A program made the translations under genes and the position numbers. Below are positions 23,811 through 32,704 of a stretch of DNA of 33,082 bases, piece by piece. Below the pieces are notes generated by a model. The model had not been told where the DNA came from and made no database searches. It saw nothing but the letters and a program-made list of their open reading frames with translations. Numbering within the stretch: the first letter of the stretch is position 1; every line of letters begins with the position of its first letter. The stretch lies in the NCBI GenBank assembly GCA_018062105.1, contig JAGOSV010000023.1:1-33082 (forward strand). The letters run 5' to 3'. The DNA comes from Sterolibacterium sp. GTDB lineage: Bacteria > Pseudomonadota > Gammaproteobacteria > Burkholderiales > Rhodocyclaceae.

Positions 23811-25897
23811 CGACGCACAGCAAACACTGGCGCCTGCTCGCCCTCCCCCTCCTGCTGCCGCTGTTCATCGGCCTGCCTCGGGCAGGTGCAGCACCCTCTC
23901 CTGAACTACCCACCTTACCCGTCTGGGATGCGGCCACCCTGACCCGGCACTGCGATCAGGAACTGGCCAGCCTGCACCAGCAGCTCGCCCAGCTGGCGCA
24001 GCCCGCTCCTGGGACGACGGCGCCCACTGCCCAGAACATATCAAACGTACCCAACGTATCAAACGCACCCAATGTACTGGCTGCGCTAAACGCACTGCAA
24101 ATCCGGCAGGAAGACATCGAAGGCCCGGTCTACCTCCTCAACAACGTCTCGCCCGCTGCCGATGTCCGCCAGGCCGCCGATGCCTGTCTGCTGAAATACA
24201 ACGACTTCAGCAGCACGCTCTACCAAAACACCGCGCTCTATCAGCAAATACGCGCCGTCGAGCCACAAGATGCCATCGACGCCAAGCTGAAGCAGGACCT
24301 GCTCGATGCCTTCGAGGATACCGGCGTTGTCCTGGCCGAATCCCAGCGCCAGCGCATGAAACAGATCCTCGAGCGGCTGGAAACGGTTCGCCAGGAATTT
24401 TCCCGCAACCTGCGCGACGACAAGACCCGCCTCGCCTTTTCCCCGGCAGAAGCCGCCGGCCTGCCCGAGGACTACCTGAAACGTGCACAGCGTGATCAAG
24501 CCGGCAACCTCCTGCTCGGCTTCGACTATCCGGACTATCTCCCCTTCATGGAAAACGCCCGTGATGGTGCCGCCCGGCAACGTTACCAATATGCCTACAG
24601 CCGCCGTGGCGGCATGCGCAACATTACCCTGCTGGACGAAACCCTGACCTTGCGCCGTGACATGGCCGCATTGCTGGGCTATCCCTCTTATGCCGATTTC
24701 ATTCTGCGGCGGCGCATGGCGCAAACCCCGGCCGCCGTGGATACCTTCCTCGGTGAAGTGATCGACAAGGTACGCGCCAGCGAACAGCGCGAGCTCAAAG
24801 AGCTGCGCCACGCCAAGGCAGAGGAACAACAACAGCCGCTGGCACAGGTCAAACTCGAACGCTGGGACATCGCCTACTACCAGGAGCGGCTCAAGCGTCA
24901 GCGCTACGACATCGACCAGGAAGCCTTGCGCCGCTACTTTCCGGTCGATGCCACCATTGCCTGGGCAATGGACATCTCATCCCAGCTCTACGGCCTGCGC
25001 TTTCAGCCCAACAACAGCGCCCCACTCTGGCACCCGGACGTGCGGCGCTACGACGTATTCGATACCGACAGCCACCACTATCTCGGCAGCCTTTATCTCG
25101 ACCTGTTTCCCCGTGCCGGAAAATTCACCCACGCCGCCGCCTTCGGCGTGCGCGGTGCCAGCCAGCACGCCGGGCGCACGCCGATTTCCGTACTGGTCAC
25201 CAATATCAACCGCCAGGGACTGGATTTCAACGAGCTGGAAACCCTGATGCACGAATTCGGCCACGTCCTGCACGGCATTCTGTCCCGAACCCGCTACGTG
25301 GCTCAAGCCGGCACCAGTGTCGAAACCGATTTTGTCGAAGCCCCTTCGCAGATGTACGAAGGCTGGGCGCAACGACTCGAATCCGTCCAGCAGATTTCAC
25401 GCTTCTGCCAAGGCTGTCCGCAGATCGATGCGGCCATGATGACACGCCTCAACGCCGCCCGCCAATTCGGTCGCGGCATCCGTTACGCCCGCCAGCACCT
25501 GTACGCCCGCTACGACATGGCGCTCTATGGCCGGCAACCCGCCGCCGCCCTGGAAACCTGGCAAACGATGGAAAGTGCCACCCCTCTGGGCCACATCACC
25601 GACACCCTGTTCCCCGCCCAGTTCGAGCACATCCTGCGTCAGTACGGTGCCGGCTACTACGGCTACCTGTGGTCGGAAGTCCTGGCACTGGATATGCGCG
25701 CCGCCTTCGGCCAGAACCTGATGAACCCGACCGTCGGGCGACGCTTCCGTCAGAACATCCTCGAACGGGGCGGCGAGCGCCGTGCCAGTGCGCTGGTGCG
25801 CGACTTCCTCGGCCGCGCCCCATCTTCCCAAGCCTTCTTCGACGAAATTTCACGACCTTCCGAAGCTGCCAACGCCGTCTCAGCCAACGGACATTGA
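23807..25897 (+). CDS. Exported M3-family metallopeptidase (oligopeptidase-like)
   Basis: This is a 696-residue protein starting at ATG 23807 in an ATGA overlap. Residues 1-28 look like a signal peptide (LLALPLLLPLFIGLPRAGA), unlike cytosolic PrlC-type M3 enzymes, so the protein is predicted periplasmic. The zinc site is HEFGH (first His about 482) with the downstream Glu in TDFVEAPSQMYEGW. The family cleaves short oligopeptides inside a deep channel. An insert near residue 70 (NISNVPNVSNAPNV) comes from imperfect DNA repeats and is probably not functional. Coupling to two peptide-binding proteins suggests joint handling of periplasmic peptides. Confidence 0.92.
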   Translation: MTTHSKHWRLLALPLLLPLFIGLPRAGAAPSPELPTLPVWDAATLTRHCDQELASLHQQLAQLAQPAPGTTAPTAQNISNVPNVSNAPNVLAALNALQIRQEDIEGPVYLLNNVSPAADVRQAADACLLKYNDFSSTLYQNTALYQQIRAVEPQDAIDAKLKQDLLDAFEDTGVVLAESQRQRMKQILERLETVRQEFSRNLRDDKTRLAFSPAEAAGLPEDYLKRAQRDQAGNLLLGFDYPDYLPFMENARDGAARQRYQYAYSRRGGMRNITLLDETLTLRRDMAALLGYPSYADFILRRRMAQTPAAVDTFLGEVIDKVRASEQRELKELRHAKAEEQQQPLAQVKLERWDIAYYQERLKRQRYDIDQEALRRYFPVDATIAWAMDISSQLYGLRFQPNNSAPLWHPDVRRYDVFDTDSHHYLGSLYLDLFPRAGKFTHAAAFGVRGASQHAGRTPISVLVTNINRQGLDFNELETLMHEFGHVLHGILSRTRYVAQAGTSVETDFVEAPSQMYEGWAQRLESVQQISRFCQGCPQIDAAMMTRLNAARQFGRGIRYARQHLYARYDMALYGRQPAAALETWQTMESATPLGHITDTLFPAQFEHILRQYGAGYYGYLWSEVLALDMRAAFGQNLMNPTVGRRFRQNILERGGERRASALVRDFLGRAPSSQAFFDEISRPSEAANAVSANGH

Positions 25898-25932
25898 ACC
25901 CACCTGCACCCACCTGCTCACCCACCAAACGA

Positions 25933-25967
25933 AAACCGCCCGGGCCTCACTTGGACTCGGGCGGTTT
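25933..25967. terminator. Rho-independent terminator candidate between convergent genes
   Basis: A perfect 10-bp stem (AAACCGCCCG at 25933-25942, CGGGCGGTTT at 25958-25967) has a 15-nt loop. It lies between the M3 peptidase gene and the convergent zinc-ribbon gene. The T run is only three bases inside the stem, so efficiency is uncertain. Confidence 0.6.
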
Positions 25968-25997
25968 CGGGTGCAGCACAACAGGGACGAAACAGGA

Positions 25998-26669
25998 TCA
26001 GGAGGGTTTGCTGCTGTCGTATTGCTGGCTCAGAACCAGGGCACCCAGCGGCGCCGTCAGGATGACTCCGATAAAGAACAGCAACATCCCCACCCAGCTG
26101 ATGATCATGCCCACGATGTAGGACAGGAACCAATCGACCGGGCGGGCCTGTATGGTGGCTATTGCCCACTTGATGGCTTCGGTGAAATCACTGCGCCGGT
26201 CGATGATCAGGTAGAACCCCGGCAATGCCGCAAAGCCGATAGCGGCCGAAGCCAGCGCCCCCAACACCGGCACAACCCCGACGATAGCCGCGGCAATCAC
26301 CACGATGATGGCGTAAATCAACAGATTGCCAAAACAATCCCAGGCGTTGAACAGGTCACCAACCTCGGCACGCCCTTCACCGCGCATCACCTTCAGGATG
26401 GCGCGTGCATAGCCGGCAAAGAAGCCGATATTGGCAATGGGAATCCAGCCCACTAGCATCAGCACCAGCGTCAACACAGCCAGATCCCCCAGATTCATCT
26501 TCCAGATGATCAGCGAAGCATTGAACTGGTCGCCAAAATTACTCTGATAGGATGCTCCACCAGCAGCAGGTGCAGGCACCTTGGCAGGGGTGGCCACGAG
26601 CTTAGCCCCGCACTGCGGACACTGCACAACATGTTCGGTAACTTCAGCCTGACAGTGTGGACATTGCAT
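25998..26669 (-). CDS. Zinc-ribbon multi-pass membrane protein
   Basis: This is a 223-residue protein starting at ATG 26669 with GAGGAGG six bases upstream. The N-terminus is a zinc ribbon with two CxxC knuckles (MQCPHCQAEVTEHVVQCPQCGAKL). A Pro/Ala linker follows, then about four to five hydrophobic segments (AVLTLVLMLVGWIPIANIGF, LLIYAIIVVIAAAIVGVVPVLGAL, FLSYIVGMIISWVGMLLFFIGVILTAPLGAL). It resembles bacterial zinc-ribbon DUF membrane proteins of unknown role. It appears monocistronic. Confidence 0.8.
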   Translation of the reverse strand: MQCPHCQAEVTEHVVQCPQCGAKLVATPAKVPAPAAGGASYQSNFGDQFNASLIIWKMNLGDLAVLTLVLMLVGWIPIANIGFFAGYARAILKVMRGEGRAEVGDLFNAWDCFGNLLIYAIIVVIAAAIVGVVPVLGALASAAIGFAALPGFYLIIDRRSDFTEAIKWAIATIQARPVDWFLSYIVGMIISWVGMLLFFIGVILTAPLGALVLSQQYDSSKPS

Positions 26670-26796
26670 GAGAACCTCCTCGTTGAATGAAACGTCATGA
26701 AGAAATGACGGCAGTATCACGATGCCTTGCAGCCCCTGTCAACTGCCCCGTTCATGCCATGCACACCATGTGCACCGTAGCTTTCTCGCCTCCCGC

Positions 26797-28371
26797 TCAG
26801 CCTACCTCACGCGTTTCCATGAACCTGAGTTCGGGAAAACGTTCCTGGGTCAGGCGCAGATTCACCGTATTCGGTGCCAGGTAGACCGGATCGCCAGCAC
26901 CATCCAATGCCATGTTCTGCGGGTATTTTTCGGCAATTCTCTTGAGGTCTTCATCGCTGCCCTGCAACCAGCGCACGGTCGCCACCGACACGGGTTCGAA
27001 GAGCGCATCGACGCCATATTCGTGTTCGAGACGATGGGCAACCACATCGAATTGCAATGTACCTACCGCCCCCAAAATCAGGTCATTAGAAACTTCCGGG
27101 CGAAACAGTTGGGTAGCCCCTTCTTCAGCCAATTGCTGAAGACCTTTCTGCAGTTGCTTGAGTTTCAATGGATTTCTCAAAATAGCCCGCTGGAAAATTT
27201 CCGGAGCAAACGAAGGAATACCGGTAAAGCGCAGTTCCTCACCTTCGGTAAAGGTTTCGCCCAGCCGCACCGTGCCGTGGTTGGGGATGCCGATGATGTC
27301 GCCAGCGTAGGCTTCATCGGTGGTGTTACGGTCGCGCGCCATGAAGGTAATGGCGTTATTGACGGCCATCGACTTGCCTCCGGCCACCTGGCGAATCTTC
27401 ATGCCGCGCTCGAAGCGCCCGGAACAGACGCGCAAGAAGGCAATGCGATCCCGGTGCTTCGGGTCCATGTTGGCCTGTATCTTGAAGATGAAGCCGGAGA
27501 ATTTTTCTTCGTGGGGCGAGACTTCGCGCGTTTCCGTCGGTCGTGACAAAGGCCCCGGGGAAAGCTCCACCACGGCATCGAGCAGGGATTGCACACCGAA
27601 GTTGTTGGCCGCCGAACCAAAAAATACCGGGCACTGCCTGCCAGCCAGGTAGGCGGCTGCATCAAAGGTGTGGGAGGCACCGCGTACCAGTTCGATATCC
27701 AGCCGCAGCTCATCTGCCTGCGCCCCGATCAGCTCATCCAGCCGCGGATTGTCGAGCCCCTCGATGATTTCCGATGTGCCTTTCTCCGCCTGTGGATCGA
27801 AGAACATGATGCTGTCGTTGTAGAGGTGATACACCCCGCGAAACAACCCGCCCATGCCGATCGGCCAGGTCATCGGGGCACACTGGATATTCAATACCGA
27901 CTCGATTTCATCGAGCAGCTCGATGGGCGGCCGGCCATCGCGGTCGAGCTTGTTGATGAAAGTGATGATGGGTGTATCGCGCAGCCGGCAGACGTTGAGC
28001 AGCTTGATGGTCTGCGCTTCGACCCCCTTGACTGAATCAATCACCATCACCGCCGAGTCGACAGCCGTCAGGGTACGGTAGGTGTCCTCGGAAAAATCTT
28101 CGTGCCCCGGCGTATCGAGCAGATTGATCATGCACTCGCGATAGGGAAACTGCATGACCGATGAGGTCACCGAGATGCCGCGCTGCTTTTCCAGCTCCAT
28201 CCAGTCGGAGGTGGCATGTTTGCCGGATTTGCGCGCACGCACGGCACCGGCCATCAGGATGGCACCACCGTACCAAAGCAGCTTTTCGGTCAGGGTCGTC
28301 TTGCCCGCATCGGGGTGGGAGATGATGGCGAAGGTACGGCGCCGGCGGATTTCGTCGTCGAGTAGGGTCAC
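26797..28371 (-). CDS. prfC: Peptide chain release factor 3 (RF3)
   Basis: At 524 residues this is the normal RF3 length. The GTPase motifs are G1 HPDAGKTT (19-26), G3 DTPGHEDF and G4 NKLDRDG. RF3-specific sequence includes [38 protein letters not shown] and [28 protein letters not shown]. It recycles RF1 and RF2 from ribosomes after peptide release. The start is GTG at 28371 with no clear ribosome binding site; the N-terminus aligns with the usual family start. Confidence 0.97.
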   Translation of the reverse strand: MTLLDDEIRRRRTFAIISHPDAGKTTLTEKLLWYGGAILMAGAVRARKSGKHATSDWMELEKQRGISVTSSVMQFPYRECMINLLDTPGHEDFSEDTYRTLTAVDSAVMVIDSVKGVEAQTIKLLNVCRLRDTPIITFINKLDRDGRPPIELLDEIESVLNIQCAPMTWPIGMGGLFRGVYHLYNDSIMFFDPQAEKGTSEIIEGLDNPRLDELIGAQADELRLDIELVRGASHTFDAAAYLAGRQCPVFFGSAANNFGVQSLLDAVVELSPGPLSRPTETREVSPHEEKFSGFIFKIQANMDPKHRDRIAFLRVCSGRFERGMKIRQVAGGKSMAVNNAITFMARDRNTTDEAYAGDIIGIPNHGTVRLGETFTEGEELRFTGIPSFAPEIFQRAILRNPLKLKQLQKGLQQLAEEGATQLFRPEVSNDLILGAVGTLQFDVVAHRLEHEYGVDALFEPVSVATVRWLQGSDEDLKRIAEKYPQNMALDGAGDPVYLAPNTVNLRLTQERFPELRFMETREVG

Positions 28372-28396
28372 GGCTGAAGGAAGGCAAAAACCACAA

Positions 28397-28402
28397 ATTA
28401 TA
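28397..28402 (-). promoter_or_regulatory. Putative -10 element of prfC
   Basis: A consensus TATAAT lies 25 bp upstream of the GTG start on the minus strand. No good -35 hexamer was found at 16-18 bp, so the call rests on the -10 alone. It implies a leader of only about 20 nt. Confidence 0.35.
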
Positions 28403-28648
28403 GAGACAGTCGTCGTACAGGGCGCAGCTTGTTGCGATTAGAGTCTGTCTCCCTCATGTTCAGGAGACCCCTGTGGACCTTCCTTGTTGTCGACCGGAAA
28501 CCGGTATCGACATGTTTTCGGCAAGGTAACCGCGGGCATCTGTCCTGTTCGCTGCGACCTTGCCTCCTGCTGGCAAGGGCACCCACCACCACCCCGCTCC
28601 ACGATGACGGGATTTCCGGTGTTTTCGGTGGCGGCAATCCCTTGGATC
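28403..28648. other. Gene-free region upstream of prfC
   Basis: Several short frames are open, but none has a ribosome binding site or protein-like composition. One imperfect hairpin is visible at 28489-28512 (GTCGACCGG, loop AAA, CCGGT-at-CGAC). The region runs directly into the repeat-dense element at 28649. Confidence 0.4.
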
Positions 28649-29001
28649 ATCCTAGAAACCGCAGTTGGAAGCCTTCGAGTGTGCGTTTTTCCGGTGGTCT
28701 GACAAGATGCGACGACGCTGCATGCTCGATGCCTGCAAGGAGGAGCAACGCAGTCAGGCCGACGGAAAAACGTACAATCGGAGGTTTAGGGAAACGCTGA
28801 AGAAGCCCAGATTTCGTCATTCCCGCGAAGGCGGGAATCCATGGTTTCAACAACTTACTGGATTCCCACCTTCGCGGGAATGACTTGATCAGTGTTTCCT
28901 TAGCGTTCTCACCCAAAAGGTGAGGGCTAATCAGAGACAAAATGTTTAGAAAAACAAGGACTTCATACTGGAAATCAGCGGTCAACTGCGGTTTCCAGGA
29001 T
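28649..29001. mobile_element. Candidate non-autonomous element or IS remnant bounded by 19-bp inverted repeats
   Basis: ATCCTAGAAACCGCAGTTG (28649-28667) recurs inverted at 28983-29001 with one mismatch (A to G at position 6). Inside are a second inverted pair at 28681-28693 and 28763-28775 (GTGCGTTTTTCCG, one mismatch), a third at 28787-28800 and 28889-28902 (TAGGGAAACGCTGA, two mismatches), a REP-type hairpin, and a small CTCACC/GGTGAG hairpin at 28908-28924. No transposase is present. It lies just upstream of a degraded mgtA gene. I cannot name the element family. Confidence 0.5.
28816..28884. repeat. REP/BIME-type inverted repeat with ATTCCC-N8-GGGAAT cores
   Basis: Two 26-bp arms (28816-28841 and 28859-28884) are reverse complements with one mismatch and a 17-bp spacer. 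Each arm is itself a small palindrome with the core ATTCCC-N8-GGGAAT (GCGAAGGC centre), the layout known for dRS3-like repeats in Neisseria and for many REP sequences in betaproteobacteria. These arms would form a strong hairpin. Confidence 0.85.
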
Positions 29002-29125
29002 CATTGATGAATGCCTCGAGTGAACGTCACGCGCAGCACGGGCAACCTGTGATGACACATTCGTGGCGACAAGGCTGAGCCGCCACCGACAGGGATGCTC
29101 AGTCTGAATGACACGGAGCATTTTC

Positions 29126-30096
29126 ATGAATTTCAATCTCCTGAAAGAGTTTTTTGCGCGTTTTTTGCGCACCCGCCATATCGCCCGGCATTTCCGTCGC
29201 CGGGCACTGCTCGATACTTGACCCCGGAGCTGCTGGCACGCATCCGCACACTGACCACCGGGCTCAACGAAGAAGGTCTGCGCATCGTCCGCATCCTCAA
29301 GGCGCAGGGGCATGTCGTCGGCTTCATGGGCGATGGCATCAACGACGCCCCGGCGCTTCATGCTGCCGACATCGGCATTTCAGTCGATACCGCTGTCGAC
29401 ATCGCCAAAGAAGCGGCCGACATCATCCTGCTCGAAAAGAGCCTGATGGTGCTGGAAGAAGGCGTGCTGGAAGGCCGGCGCACCTTCGTCAATATGATCA
29501 AGTACATCAAGATGACGGCCAGCTCGAATTTCGGCAATGTCTTTTCAGTGCTGGTGGCGGCTGCCTTCCTTCCCTTCCTGCCGATGCTGCCCATGCATCT
29601 GCTGGTGCAAAACCTGCTCTACGACATCTCGCAGATCGCCATTCCCTTCGACAACGTCGACGATGAGCTGCTGCGTACGCCACAGCGCTGGCAGCCCGGT
29701 GACATCGGCCGGTTCATGGTGTTCTTCGGCCCGATCAGTTCAGTATTCGACATCACCACATTTGCCATGATGTGGTTCATCTTCGATGCCCGCACGCCGG
29801 CGCAGCAGACACTGTTCCAGTCCGGCTGGTTCGTCGTCGGCCTGCTGACCCAGACCCTGATCGTGCACATGATCCGTACCGCCCGGCTGCCCTTCATCGA
29901 AAGCCGCGCCGCCACACCCCTCATGGTCATGACGGCCGCCATCATGGCCATCGGCATCTTCCTGCCGATGGGGCCGCTGGCGCATTATTTCAAGCTGCAG
30001 GCGCTGCCGCCGCTGTATTTCCTGTTCCTGCCCTTTATCCTGCTCGGCTACATGGCCCTGACGCAGGCAGTCAAAGGCTTTTACCGGCGGCATTAG
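29126..30096 (+). pseudogene. mgtA: Decayed Mg2+-transporting P-type ATPase (MgtA type) with two internal deletions
   Basis: An intact ribosome binding site (GGAG) and ATG at 29126 begin a 31-residue MgtA-like N-terminus (MNFNLLKEFFARFLRTRHIA...) that hits TGA at 29219. In another frame, from about 29218, comes a short P-domain-side piece (LTPELLARIRTLTTGLNEEGLRIV) joined directly to RILKAQGHVVGFMGDGINDAPAL and the whole membrane C-terminus to 30096. Compared with E. coli MgtA from memory, roughly 450 codons are missing at the first junction and about 115 at the second. The DKTGT phosphorylation motif, actuator domain and first membrane helices are lost, so no transport is possible. An alternative reading as a 333-residue gene from 29095 is unlikely. 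Confidence 0.88.
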
Positions 30097-30145
30097 GGCT
30101 GGCAGTAACCCGCACCCGCATCCGCATCCGGGATTCCTCACCTCG

Positions 30146-31054
30146 TCAGGCAAGCCGTCCAGCGCGGTAATCGGCAAAAGCCTGACGGATTTCTTCCTCG
30201 CTGTTCATCACGAACGGCCCATGCTGGACGATGGGCTCGTGCAACGGCTGGCCGGCGACGAGCAGAAGGTGGCAGTCCTCATCGACCCGCACCAATACCC
30301 CCTCTGCCTCGCCATCCTGCCCAAGGATGGCCAATTGGTCGGCCTGCACCCGCGTTCCGGGAGACTGTCCCAGCCAGGCACTGCCTCGATAGACCACGAC
30401 AAAGGCATGATGGGCGGAAAGCAAAGGCTGCGCATAAGAACTTCCCGCCGGCAGATGAATATCCAGATACAGCGGGGCAGTGGCAGCGCGCTGCACCGCA
30501 CCCGCAACCCCATGGCTGGCCCCGGCAATCACCCGCACCCGCACGCCACCTTCCGTGCAGAACTGCGGAATTTCATGCTGCTGAAAATCCCGGTACCACG
30601 GCGCCTGCCCCTTGTCGGCCGCCGGCAGGTTGAGCCACAGCTGGACACCTTCCATCAGGCCATCCTGCTGCTGCGGCATCTCGGAATGAATGACACCCCG
30701 TCAGGCCGTCATCCATTGCACCCCACCACTTTCCAGCAACCCTTCATGACCGGCACTGTCGCGGTGATGCATGCGGCCGGCCAGCATGTAAGTAATCGTC
30801 TCGAAGCCGCGGTGCGGATGGTCGGGAAAACCACCGAGATAATCGCGCGGATCATTGTTGCGGAAGATGTCCATCATCAGCCAGGGATCGAGCCGCTGCT
30901 GCCACTCTCTCGTCAGCAGGCGACGGATACGCACCCCATCACCGTCCGTGACCTCACGTCCCTCCACGAGATGTTCGACGCTGCGGCTGCGCGCAACCGG
31001 CACGGAACTCACGACAGGCAGAGAGGGCGACGAGGCAAGGCCAGAAGCACGCAC
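30146..31054 (-). pseudogene. Pirin family protein interrupted by an in-frame TGA
   Basis: The reading frame from GTG 31054 (AAGGGGG upstream) encodes a pirin N-domain with the metal-site motif [27 protein letters not shown] and [12 protein letters not shown]. It then meets TGA at 30701-30703 and continues in the same frame as [27 protein letters not shown] to the normal pirin C-terminus at 30146. The family has Gly at the stop position (MTAGRGVIHSE), so a single GGA-to-TGA change explains it. Without the stop the protein would be 302 residues, a usual pirin length. TGA is the normal stop in neighbouring genes, so recoding is unlikely. Pirins are cupin-fold Fe proteins, some with quercetinase activity. 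Confidence 0.88.
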
Positions 31055-31180
31055 TGCCCCCTTCTCCGTCTCACCCAGGAAGACGGTGGGATAAAGGGAA
31101 AGGGAGAATTCTGTTCAAAATCCGTCAAATCAGCGAAAATGCGCGGTTTCACGCACCTTTTTCCCCCTCCTTTCGCTGCC

Positions 31181-32704
31181 ATGACCGACCAGACTGATTC
31201 GATCGCCCCAAGTGCCTCCAGCGCCCCCGCCCAGGACGAAAACCACATCATCGCCGAACGCCGCGCCAAGCTTGCCGAGTGGCGAGCCGGCGGCCGCGCC
31301 TTTCCCAACGACTTCCGCCGCGAAAACACTGCCGGCCGCATCGACGAGCTGTATGGCGACAAAACCCGCGAAGCGCTGGAAGCCACACCGGTCGAAATCC
31401 GGGTCGCCGGCCGCATCATGCTCAAGCGCGTCATGGGCAAGGCCAGCTTTGCCACGATCCAGGATCTCTCCGGTCGCATTCAGGTATTCATCAGCAATGA
31501 CAAGACAGGCGAATCCGCCCACGCCGAGTTCAAGCGTTGGGACAGTGGCGACATCATCGGTGTTACGGGAACCTTGTTCCGTACCAAGACCAACGAACTG
31601 ACCATCCAGGCCAGCGAAATCCGCTTGCTGACCAAATCACTGCGTCCGTTGCCGGAGAAGTTTCACGGCCTCACCGATGTCGAGCAGAAATACCGTGCCC
31701 GCTATCTCGACCTGATGACCAACGAGCAGACGCGCTTCACCTTCGTGGCGCGCAGCCGCATGATCCAGTCGATCCGCAACTACATGGTGAATCACGGCTT
31801 CCTCGAAGTCGAAACGCCGATGATGCATCCGATCCCCGGCGGCGCCGCGGCCAAGCCCTTCAAGACCCACCACAATGCGCTCGACATGGAGCTCTACCTG
31901 CGCATCGCACCGGAACTGTACCTCAAGCGCCTGGTGGTTGGCGGCTTCGAGAAGGTATTCGAGGTCAACCGCAACTTCCGCAACGAAGGCATCTCGCCGC
32001 GCCACAATCCAGAATTCACCATGATGGAATTCTACGAGGCCTATGCAGACTACCGGATGCTGATGGACTTCACCGAAGGGCTGCTGCGTCACTCCGCACG
32101 CGAAGCACTCGGCACCGAAGTATTCCAGTATCAAGGCCGCGAACTCGATCTATCCAAGCCCTTCGCACGGCTGACCATTGTTGGTGCCATCCAGAAACAC
32201 CACCCTGGCTTTCAGACGGAACAGCTCAACGATGCCACCTGGCTCAAACAAAAAATCAGGGATTTCGGTGAAGCCGTCAAACCCGGCGGTCTGGGATCAT
32301 TGCAACTGCAGCTGTTTGAAGCCTGCGCCGAGGCCCAGCTATGGGAGCCGACCTTCATCATCGACTATCCGGCCGAAGTCTCGCCGCTGGCGCGCCGCAA
32401 CGACGCCAACCCGGACATCACCGAGCGTTTCGAACTGTTCATCGTCGGCCGCGAAATCGCCAACGGCTTCTCCGAGCTGAATGATGCCGAAGATCAGTCC
32501 GCCCGTTTTCTGGAACAGGCCAGAGCCAAAGAAGCCGGTGACGAAGAAGCCATGTATTACGACGCCGATTTCATCCGCGCCCTCGAATACGGCCTGCCGC
32601 CCACCGGTGGCTGTGGCATCGGTATCGACCGGCTGGTCATGCTGCTCACCGACAGCCCGAACATCCGTGATGTCATCCTCTTCCCGCAGATGCGGGCGGA
32701 ATGA
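31181..32704 (+). CDS. lysS: Lysyl-tRNA synthetase, class II
   Basis: At 507 residues from ATG 31181 this is the normal length. Upstream in-frame sequence belongs to the opposite-strand pirin gene and was excluded. The N-terminal OB-fold anticodon-binding domain (VRVAGR-like [32 protein letters not shown]) is followed by the class II core: motif 1 around [21 protein letters not shown], motif 2 [20 protein letters not shown] (about 255-280) and motif 3 [16 protein letters not shown] (about 474). It charges tRNA-Lys. The ribosome binding site is weak. The gene is divergent from the pirin pseudogene with 126 bp between. Confidence 0.98.
   Translation: MTDQTDSIAPSASSAPAQDENHIIAERRAKLAEWRAGGRAFPNDFRRENTAGRIDELYGDKTREALEATPVEIRVAGRIMLKRVMGKASFATIQDLSGRIQVFISNDKTGESAHAEFKRWDSGDIIGVTGTLFRTKTNELTIQASEIRLLTKSLRPLPEKFHGLTDVEQKYRARYLDLMTNEQTRFTFVARSRMIQSIRNYMVNHGFLEVETPMMHPIPGGAAAKPFKTHHNALDMELYLRIAPELYLKRLVVGGFEKVFEVNRNFRNEGISPRHNPEFTMMEFYEAYADYRMLMDFTEGLLRHSAREALGTEVFQYQGRELDLSKPFARLTIVGAIQKHHPGFQTEQLNDATWLKQKIRDFGEAVKPGGLGSLQLQLFEACAEAQLWEPTFIIDYPAEVSPLARRNDANPDITERFELFIVGREIANGFSELNDAEDQSARFLEQARAKEAGDEEAMYYDADFIRALEYGLPPTGGCGIGIDRLVMLLTDSPNIRDVILFPQMRAE

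Noticed and set aside
28429-28800. A 123-codon plus-strand frame upstream of the BIME
   Set aside because: It crosses several inverted repeats, has no ribosome binding site and no protein-like pattern.
28647-28985. A 112-codon minus-strand frame across the repeat region
   Set aside because: Much of it is the translation of the REP arms (RRWESSKLLKPWIPAFAGMT), which arises by chance wherever this repeat occurs.
29073-29104. Stem-loop (GGCTGAGC with GCTCAGTC) upstream of the mgtA remnant, considered as an Mg2+ leader or riboswitch
   Set aside because: Only a single short imperfect stem is present; none of the multi-helix M-box layout could be seen.
30701-30703. TGA in pirin as selenocysteine or recoded codon
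   Set aside because: The family residue is Gly, no SECIS-like hairpin directly follows, and TGA ends many intact neighbouring genes.
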